Positions 1 through 4,470 of a stretch of 6,119 nucleotides of DNA are shown one piece after another (position 1 is the stretch's first letter; each line of letters starts with the position of its first letter). The stretch is from positions 1-6,119 of the forward strand of contig JAUIJW010000146.1 of assembly GCA_030431085.1 (NCBI GenBank). The letters run 5' to 3'. The stretch is from Bacteroidia bacterium. Lineage in GTDB: Bacteria; Bacteroidota; Bacteroidia; Flavobacteriales; Flavobacteriaceae. Under the pieces are notes generated by a model. It was not told the origin of the DNA. It did not search any database and saw only the letters and a list, made by a program, of their open reading frames with translations. The position numbers were made by a program, and so were the translations under genes.

Positions 1-823
1 CAGAAAAAAAACTTTTAGAATTATAGCCTAATCCTAAATTAGTTTGAAGGTTCAAAACTAAATCAGTATGCTTATCTACCTTGGTTTTTTCATCAATTCT
101 TGTTATATTTTTATTAAATTCAACGCCTATACCTGGAGACAATCCCATGGCGGCAAACCATTTTTTATTAATTACAAAGGTATAATAATAGGCGGCATTT
201 AAGGCCATGCCAAATGAAGTTAAATCTTGAAGGCCTTCATCATCCTTAATCTCAAAAAAACCATAGGCCAAATTAGGTATAAAACTTCCGGCACTTTTTC
301 TCTGAATTTCATTCTGATTTCTAATAGCCTTAAACGAATAGCGATCATTAAACTTATAGCGAGTTACCCCACTAATGGTTTTCGTTCTTAAAGAGGGAAT
401 AACAAGTATTTCATCTTCTAAACCTGGAAAAAGATCGCCTTTAAATCCATCTACATAATAGCCTTTAATTCTATTATATTCTAAACTTTGTATCCATCTT
501 TTAAAAAAAATATCTCCTTTTAGTCTAAATGTTGAAGTTTTACCTTTAATATCTGCATCTGGCCCTTCAAGGAATTTTGGCGTATATCCAATAGTAAAAG
601 CCAAAAACCTGTAGTTGATAGCCAATGTTGTTCTGGCGGTAATATTTGGTTTTACAGTATACCCATTGTTTCCGTCATCATATACAAAAGACTCAACATC
701 ATTGTCAATACCTAGTTTTGTGGTAAGTAAGTTATCGATATCTTCAATATAGTCACTATCTATATGCTGAGATAAAGCAGAGAGCGAAATCCATAATAAA
801 ACAACCGTAAACCCCTTTTTCAT
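1..823 (-). CDS. DUF4421 family protein, probable outer-membrane beta-barrel (3' end off window)
   Basis: This is an open frame of 274 codons read leftward from the ATG at 823-821. It has no stop before the window edge, so the C-terminus is missing. Residues 1-19 (MKKGFTVVLLWISLSALSQ) look like a Sec signal peptide cleaved near ALS/Q. The mature part has alternating hydrophobic/polar strands and many aromatic residues, as in outer-membrane barrels. Landmarks of DUF4421 are VKPNITARTTLAINYRF (57-73), KGKTSTFRLKGDIFFKRW (93-110), KGYYVDGF (120-127) and RNQNEIQRKSAGSF (168-181). The family is usually around 330 residues, so perhaps 50-70 are lost. It is found mainly in Bacteroidota and its function is unknown; the outer-membrane location is inferred from sequence character. 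It is transcribed divergently from the DUF819 gene. The start is supported by the signal peptide and a promoter-like motif just upstream. Confidence 0.85.
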   Translation of the reverse strand, partial: MKKGFTVVLLWISLSALSQHIDSDYIEDIDNLLTTKLGIDNDVESFVYDDGNNGYTVKPNITARTTLAINYRFLAFTIGYTPKFLEGPDADIKGKTSTFRLKGDIFFKRWIQSLEYNRIKGYYVDGFKGDLFPGLEDEILVIPSLRTKTISGVTRYKFNDRYSFKAIRNQNEIQRKSAGSFIPNLAYGFFEIKDDEGLQDLTSFGMALNAAYYYTFVINKKWFAAMGLSPGIGVEFNKNITRIDEKTKVDKHTDLVLNLQTNLGLGYNSKSFFS

Positions 824-841
824 ATAGAAATATATTGAAGG

Positions 842-873
842 TAAAAATAGATTAAATTTATGAAACCGACAAA
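842..873 (-). promoter_or_regulatory. Probable promoter of the DUF4421 gene
   Basis: Read on the minus strand, TTTG (873-870) is followed by 20 bases and then TATTTTTA (849-842). This is one mismatch from the Bacteroidota -7 consensus TAnnTTTG, with an acceptable spacing from the -33 TTG. Transcription would begin around 835, giving a leader of about a dozen bases before the ATG. No start site has been measured, and AT-rich DNA gives such matches by chance. Confidence 0.45.
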
Positions 874-942
874 GCCAATAGGTCTAATATTTGGCATAAA
901 ATAATGGCTTTTTCAAGGATTACGGAGTTAAAAAAAATAGTC

Positions 943-950
943 TAATTTAG
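943..950 (+). promoter_or_regulatory. Possible -7 element of the DUF819 gene
   Basis: TAATTTAG lies 17 bases before the ATG and is followed by CGGCTTAAAA. It is one mismatch from TAnnTTTG and sits at the short distance from the start codon seen for other genes in this window. I see no convincing TTG at the -33 position, so the call rests on the -7 motif and its placement alone. Confidence 0.4.
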
Positions 951-967
951 CGGCTTAAAATTCAATT

Positions 968-2230
968 ATGGAGAAATTACCAATTTTTACAGACGATACT
1001 ATTGTTTTTGGATTACTGATGATATCTTTAGGAGCCATTTTTTATACTTCTTCTAAAAAAAGTGGCTTTTGGTTTAAGTTTTATAAAATTGTTCCAGCCC
1101 TATTAATGGCTTACTTACTACCTGCAATCATGAATTCCTTTGGATTAATTTCTGATGCGCACTCTAACTTGTATTATGTGGCGAGTAGATATTTATTGCC
1201 AGCAGCTTTAGTTTTAATGACACTAAGTATTGATTTAAAGGCCATATTTAACTTAGGGCCTAAAGCCTTAATCATGTTTTTTACAGGTACAATTGGAATT
1301 ATTATTGGTGGACCCTTAGCGATTTTATTGATTTCTATTTTTTCTCCAGAAACAGTTGGCGGAGCAGGTTTTGATGCGACATGGAGAGGTTTGGCCACTT
1401 TGGCTGGAAGCTGGATTGGTGGTGGTGCTAATCAAGCGGCGATGTTAGAAATTTATGAATATAACCCTAAGCTTTATGGAGGTATGGTATTGGTAGATAT
1501 TGTAGTTGCTAATTTATTGATGGCCGGTTTATTAATGGGTATTGGTAAAACAGAAAAAATAGATAAATGGTTAAAAGCAGACACTTCGGCTATAGAAGAA
1601 TTAAAAGAAAAAGTATCTCAATTTTCAGAAAGTGTGAGTAGAAACCCAAGTCTTACAGATTATATGGTTATTGCTGCCATAGCTTTTGGTGTGGTAGGTA
1701 TAGCCCATTTTGGAGCCAATAATATCTCTTCATTTTTAAAAGATAATATTGCTTCGGTAAGTGATAAATCTTCCCCAATGTCGTCTTTTGGGTCGCAATT
1801 TTTTTGGATGATAACCATAGCCACCGCTCTAGGTATTTTATTGTCTTATACTAAAGCAAAAAATTATGAAGGAGCCGGTTCAAGTAAAATAGGTAGTGTA
1901 TTCATTTACATTTTGGTGGCTACAATTGGTATGAAAATGGATTTAAGTAAGGTGGTAGAAAATCCAGGACTTATTTTTATTGGGTTGGTTTGGATGAGTA
2001 TTCATGTTATTCTTTTATTTGTTGTGGCTAAAATTATTAAGGCCCCATACTTTTTTCTCTCTGTGGGTAGTCAAGCCAATGTAGGTGGCGCGGCATCGGC
2101 ACCAGTAGTGGCCGCTGCATTTCATCCATCTTTGGCTACAGTAGGGGTGTTGTTAGCTGTATTTGGTTATGTAGTAGGTACTTATGGCGCAATTTTAACG
2201 GCAGAATTAATGCGGATAGTTTCTCCATAA
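968..2230 (+). CDS. DUF819 (YjcL-like) multi-pass membrane protein, putative transporter
   Basis: This 420-residue inner-membrane protein has roughly ten to twelve hydrophobic segments (for example 11-26, 41-61, 75-90, 98-125, 172-192, 231-250, 277-293, 308-325, 334-356 and 388-412). It matches the DUF819 family, which includes Bacillus YjcL. It has two related halves. The first carries LVLMTLSIDLKAIF (81-94) followed by GSWIGGGAN (147-155). The second carries ILVATIGMKMDLSKV (315-329) followed by GSQANVGGAA (367-376). Such glycine- and asparagine-rich breaks in each half resemble the crossing unwound helices of transporters with inverted repeats. The loop at about 195-228 (KTEKIDKWLK...SRNPSLT) is charged and probably cytoplasmic. 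The substrate is unknown; a role in moving an ion or organic anion is only inferred. The length is normal for the family and the gene is intact. The gene stands alone, with no enzyme neighbour to hint at a substrate. Confidence 0.85.
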   Translation: MEKLPIFTDDTIVFGLLMISLGAIFYTSSKKSGFWFKFYKIVPALLMAYLLPAIMNSFGLISDAHSNLYYVASRYLLPAALVLMTLSIDLKAIFNLGPKALIMFFTGTIGIIIGGPLAILLISIFSPETVGGAGFDATWRGLATLAGSWIGGGANQAAMLEIYEYNPKLYGGMVLVDIVVANLLMAGLLMGIGKTEKIDKWLKADTSAIEELKEKVSQFSESVSRNPSLTDYMVIAAIAFGVVGIAHFGANNISSFLKDNIASVSDKSSPMSSFGSQFFWMITIATALGILLSYTKAKNYEGAGSSKIGSVFIYILVATIGMKMDLSKVVENPGLIFIGLVWMSIHVILLFVVAKIIKAPYFFLSVGSQANVGGAASAPVVAAAFHPSLATVGVLLAVFGYVVGTYGAILTAELMRIVSP

Positions 2231-2259
2231 AAAATACGTTTAATTGATATTTTTTTTTT
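2229..2259 (+). terminator. Weak possible terminator: AT-only stem with T run
   Basis: AAAAAATA (2229-2236) can pair with TATTTTTT (2248-2255) across an 11-base loop, and a T run continues to 2259. The stem contains no G:C pair, so it would be unstable. It also directly abuts the -7 element of the next gene. It may do no more than reflect base composition. Confidence 0.2.
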
Positions 2260-2267
2260 GATATTTG
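2260..2267 (+). promoter_or_regulatory. Possible -7 element of the DUF4369 lipoprotein gene
   Basis: GATATTTG followed by CAGC is one mismatch from TAnnTTTG and lies 27 bases before the ATG at 2295. The -33 position has only GTTTAA rather than a clear TTG. If it is used, the in-frame TTG at 2265-2267 falls inside the promoter and cannot be the start codon. Confidence 0.4.
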
Positions 2268-2294
2268 CAGCACATTTTTGGTAAACTAAGTGAT

Positions 2295-2987
2295 ATGAAA
2301 AGATTAGGTGTATTTATAGTGATTGGTATAGTATTGTGGTCTTGCGCTAAAGAAAATACTAATGTAATGTACGTTAAAGGGAATATAAAAGGTCTTAAAA
2401 AAGGTGTTTTATATCTCGAGAAACAGAAAGATTCTGTATTTGTGAAAGTAGATTCATTAGAGGTTAATGGTTCAAGTGAATTTTTATTATCAGATGAGGT
2501 TGAGAGCCCAGAGATTTATTACCTAACTTTATCTAAATCAAAGAAAAAAATTCCTTTTTTTGGAGAGAAAGACACTATAGAAATTAGTGCTAGTTTAGAT
2601 AAAATGGATTGGAAAGCAAATATTTCGGGATCTAAAAATCAAGAGCTCCTAGATCAATACAACGAAATCAAAAGAAAATTTTCTTATGAAAATATGGATT
2701 TGTTAAAAGCAGAGGTAGAGGCTAATCAAAATAACGATCAAGATTCTGTCGCTAAACTGCAATTAAAAAAACAAAGATTACTAAGAAACTCATACCTATA
2801 TTCTACAAATTTTGCATTAACACATAAAGATCAAGAAGTAGCTCCATATGTTGCTCTTACAGATTTATTCAATGCTAACATAAAATTGTTAGATACCATC
2901 AATAGCACTTTAGCACCAGAAGTTAAAGCGTCTAAATACGGTAAAGCTTTAGATGCTTTTGTTAAAGAGATTAAAGCTAAAGAGTAA
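2295..2987 (+). CDS. DUF4369-domain lipoprotein lacking a thioredoxin domain
   Basis: This is a 230-residue predicted lipoprotein. The N-terminus MKRLGVFIVIGIVLWSC is a type II signal peptide with lipobox LWSC, so Cys17 would be acylated; it is the only cysteine in the protein. Residues about 24-110 fit DUF4369: VKGNIKGLKKGVLYLEK, the VDSLEVNG turn, and FFGEKDTIEI. An acidic and lysine-rich helical region follows (about 115-230), ending with SKYGKALDAFVKEIKAKE. In Bacteroidota this architecture normally precedes a TlpA/AhpC-type thioredoxin domain with a CxxC; here the chain stops just where that domain would begin. The ATG at 2295 is preferred over an in-frame TTG ten codons upstream because it gives a clean signal peptide. 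Its role is unknown, and redox activity is unlikely without the cysteines. Residues after Cys17 (AKEN) partly resemble a surface-export signal. Confidence 0.8.
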   Translation: MKRLGVFIVIGIVLWSCAKENTNVMYVKGNIKGLKKGVLYLEKQKDSVFVKVDSLEVNGSSEFLLSDEVESPEIYYLTLSKSKKKIPFFGEKDTIEISASLDKMDWKANISGSKNQELLDQYNEIKRKFSYENMDLLKAEVEANQNNDQDSVAKLQLKKQRLLRNSYLYSTNFALTHKDQEVAPYVALTDLFNANIKLLDTINSTLAPEVKASKYGKALDAFVKEIKAKE

Positions 2988-2993
2988 CCGTTA
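2985..2993. repeat. Palindrome TAAC-C-GTTA holding two convergent stop codons
   Basis: The plus-strand stop TAA (2985-2987) and the minus-strand stop (TTA at 2991-2993) are the two ends of a 9-base palindrome with a single central base. The convergent genes are therefore separated by only 3 bases. There is no GC-rich hairpin or T run between them, so their transcripts probably overlap at the 3' ends. Confidence 0.5.
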
Positions 2994-3449
2994 AGATTTT
3001 ATTTTAATACTCCAAGTATAGGTAAACTCTGATACAATATCGTTATGCGCATCTAAACCTCTAGCTTTCATTGTAAAGTTTACACCTTCTTTGGTTTTTA
3101 TTGTATGATTGATGGCTTTTTTGATTTCGGCAATATCATCACAAATAAATGTAATTTTACCCGTAGCTTTTTTCGTAAAGCTACCCGTTTGATGGGTCAC
3201 TAACATTGATATTTTTTCACCACTTTCATGAATATAACGCATTACTAATATACCAGTAACCAACTCAGAGGCCATACCTTGTGTTGCCCAATACAACGAT
3301 TTAAATGGGTTCTGATTAATCCATTGATGTTTTACAGTAGCTTGTGCTTCATCATCAGATATGGTACTTACGCGCACACCAGAAAGATAAGCTGAAGGAA
3401 GTTTGAATAATAAAAACTTATTTAAGTTTTTTACTGTAAATCTCGACAT
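2991..3449 (-). CDS. DUF4442 domain protein, hotdog-fold (thioesterase-like)
   Basis: This is a 152-residue soluble protein with no signal peptide or membrane segment, so it is probably cytoplasmic. It fits the DUF4442 family, relatives of PaaI/YiiD-type hotdog thioesterases. Landmarks are KFLLFKLPSAYLSGVRV (11-27), the strand ATVKHQWINQNPF (37-49), the central hotdog helix SLYWATQGMASELVTG (51-66), VSEFTYTW (139-146), and the strand SFTKKATGKITFIC (90-103). Asn46 and Glu62 occupy the region that supplies active-site residues in related enzymes, but the catalytic role is inferred and the acyl substrate is unknown. The ATG at 3449 is chosen because family members begin at this MSxFT-like position and because a promoter motif lies just upstream. 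An in-frame TTG at 3479 would add ten residues. It is divergent from the DUF4870 gene and convergent with the lipoprotein gene. Confidence 0.85.
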   Translation of the reverse strand: MSRFTVKNLNKFLLFKLPSAYLSGVRVSTISDDEAQATVKHQWINQNPFKSLYWATQGMASELVTGILVMRYIHESGEKISMLVTHQTGSFTKKATGKITFICDDIAEIKKAINHTIKTKEGVNFTMKARGLDAHNDIVSEFTYTWSIKIKS

Positions 3450-3465
3450 AACACTACATTTTAAG

Positions 3466-3496
3466 CCAAAATACAACAAATATTAGTGAATTTCAA
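3466..3496 (-). promoter_or_regulatory. Probable promoter of the DUF4442 gene
   Basis: On the minus strand, TTG (3496-3494) is followed by 20 bases and TATTTTGG (3473-3466), one mismatch from TAnnTTTG. The start site would fall near 3459, about ten bases before the ATG at 3449. This rules against the upstream TTG at 3479, which would lie upstream of transcription. Confidence 0.5.
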
Positions 3497-3506
3497 AATA
3501 ATTAAA

Positions 3507-3524
3507 ATGTTAATCTTATGTTAA
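3507..3524. repeat. Tandem ATGTTAA repeat in a divergent promoter region
   Basis: ATGTTAA occurs at 3507-3513 and again at 3518-3524, an 11-base period, or about one helical turn. The pair lies just upstream of the -33 elements of both divergent genes. CTTAT (3515-3519) and ATAAG (3526-3530) also form a short inverted repeat there. It could be a site for a shared regulator; chance in AT-rich DNA is a real alternative. Confidence 0.25.
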
Positions 3525-3540
3525 AATAAGGTACTTTGTA

Positions 3541-3572
3541 TTGCATAGTAATAGTTTTAATATATATATTTG
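3541..3572 (+). promoter_or_regulatory. Promoter of the DUF4870 gene
   Basis: TATATTTG (3565-3572) is an exact match to the Bacteroidota -7 consensus TAnnTTTG. It is preceded by TTG at 3541-3543 with 21 bases between. The predicted start near 3579 leaves a leader of about 20 bases before the ATG at 3600. This is the best promoter match in the window. Confidence 0.6.
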
Positions 3573-3599
3573 CATAAGAAAGTATTATATAGAACTATT

Positions 3600-3995
3600 A
3601 TGGCACATAAAAATTATAATCAAAGAGCATTTTTATTACACCTTTCATCATTTTTTGGATATGTATTTCCTTTTGGCGGTGTTATAGCACCACTTATTTT
3701 TTGGGAAACAACTAAAAGAGAAAGTGAGTTTTTAGATGCTAATGGCAAAGAAGCGGTTAATTTTAATATCAGTTATCTACTGTATGCTGTAGTACTTGGT
3801 TTGAGTGCATTGCCGTTTGCCTTTAGATCGGTGTTTAATGAAATTCATCATTTCGACCTTTTTAGTATGCTAAGTTTTGGGTCGTTAATTGGTGTGCTTG
3901 GTTTAGTCAAATTTGTATTGATTATAATCGCAGCGATGAAAGCCAATGAAGGCGAGGTATTTCATTATCCCTTGACCATAAAATTTATCAAATAA
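3600..3995 (+). CDS. DUF4870 domain small membrane protein
   Basis: This is a 131-residue inner-membrane protein. It fits DUF4870, a Tic20-like family. A first hydrophobic segment (about 10-35, with FPFGGVIAPLIFW at 23-35) is followed by the polar stretch TTKRESEFLDANGKEAVNF, whose KEAVNFNISY (50-59) is the family hallmark. Two further hydrophobic segments lie at about 58-75 and 90-113. The protein ends in a short tail, GEVFHYPLTIKFIK, also typical of the family. The function is unknown. The ATG at 3600 is chosen over an in-frame TTG at 3570 because that TTG is part of the exact -7 promoter element. The PadR gene follows on the same strand after 129 bases and no clear terminator intervenes, so the genes may be co-transcribed. 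DUF4870 proteins are often seen near PspC-type envelope genes, but any link here is inference. Confidence 0.85.
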   Translation: MAHKNYNQRAFLLHLSSFFGYVFPFGGVIAPLIFWETTKRESEFLDANGKEAVNFNISYLLYAVVLGLSALPFAFRSVFNEIHHFDLFSMLSFGSLIGVLGLVKFVLIIIAAMKANEGEVFHYPLTIKFIK

Positions 3996-4015
3996 TTATT
4001 ATAAAACCTTAACTC

Positions 4016-4081
4016 ATGATCTCAGTACTTATTACAGTAGTCATTTTTATCACAAATGCCATTCAGGTATACTTGTTTTAA
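4016..4081 (+). CDS. Possible 21-residue hydrophobic micropeptide
   Basis: ATG to TAA encodes a single hydrophobic segment with no charged residue (MISVLITVVIFITNAIQVYL plus a final F). It would be one membrane-spanning helix. It starts 20 bases after the DUF4870 stop and ends 43 bases before the PadR start, so it could be translated from the same transcript. I do not recognise it, there is no ribosome binding site to support it, and short hydrophobic frames are common in T-rich DNA. It could equally be non-coding leader sequence. Confidence 0.25.
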   Translation: MISVLITVVIFITNAIQVYLF

Positions 4082-4098
4082 ACCACCCAACCAAGCCC

Positions 4099-4122
4099 TT
4101 ATATTAAGTTAAAAAAATATAA
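4099..4122. repeat. Inverted repeat just ahead of the PadR start codon
   Basis: TTATATT (4099-4105) and AATATAA (4116-4122) are perfect 7-base inverted arms around a 10-base A-rich centre, ending two bases before the ATG. PadR repressors are dimers that commonly bind inverted repeats in their own promoters, so this is a candidate autoregulatory operator. It consists only of A and T, so chance is likely enough to keep confidence low. Confidence 0.25.
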
Positions 4123-4124
4123 AT

Positions 4125-4469
4125 ATGAAGATTGAAAATACAAAAGCACAAATGAGAAAAGGAGTTTTAGAGTATTGTATCTTATCCATCCTACAAAATG
4201 GTGATGCGTATACTTCAGAAATCTTATCTCAATTAAAAGATGCTAAAATGTTGGTGGTAGAAGGCACGGTTTATCCACTATTAACACGATTAAAGAATGC
4301 CGGCCTACTAAGCTATCGATGGGAAGAATCTACCTCTGGGCCACCGCGTAAATATTATGGTTTAACAGAGACAGGTAAGTTATTCTTGAAAGAATTGAAT
4401 ACAACCTGGCAAGATTTAGTAAATGCTGTAAGCTCAATTACATCAAATAATCAAAAAAATAATTTGTAA
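4125..4469 (+). CDS. PadR-family transcriptional repressor
   Basis: This is a 114-residue winged-helix regulator of the short PadR type. After QMRKGVLEYCILSIL (9-23) comes the second helix region GDAYTSEILSQLKDA (26-40). The PadR signature GTVYPLLTRLKNAGLL (47-62) forms the recognition helix. SYRWEESTSGPPRKYYGLT (63-81) forms the beta wing, and ETGKLFLKELNTTWQDLVNAV (82-102) is the dimerisation helix. It has almost no extra C-terminal domain, as in the PadR-s1 group that senses through the dimer interface. One base separates its stop from the next start, so it is certainly placed to be co-expressed with the PspC protein. PadR genes are commonly paired with HAAS-domain membrane proteins, and the partner here has such a domain. 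It probably represses its own operon. The ligand or signal is unknown. Confidence 0.92.
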   Translation: MKIENTKAQMRKGVLEYCILSILQNGDAYTSEILSQLKDAKMLVVEGTVYPLLTRLKNAGLLSYRWEESTSGPPRKYYGLTETGKLFLKELNTTWQDLVNAVSSITSNNQKNNL

Positions 4470-4470
4470 A

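Noticed and set aside
885..893. TAATATTTG as a promoter for the DUF819 gene
   Set aside because: It has one base too many for TAnnTTTG and would give a leader much longer than those of its neighbours. TAATTTAG at 943 is better placed.
1174..1398. 74-codon open frame on the minus strand inside the DUF819 gene
   Set aside because: It lies antisense within a well-supported membrane protein gene, and its lysine/proline-rich translation shows no domain. It is a shadow frame.
4073..4107. TTG (4073) with TATATTAA (4100-4107) as a promoter for the PadR gene
   Set aside because: The 24-base spacing is too long and the -7 has two mismatches, so I could not support a dedicated PadR promoter.
3996..4124. 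Possible riboswitch or structured RNA ahead of the PadR gene
   Set aside because: There is no GC-containing stem, no recognisable motif and only 129 bases; it looks like ordinary AT-rich spacer apart from the short frame and inverted repeat listed.
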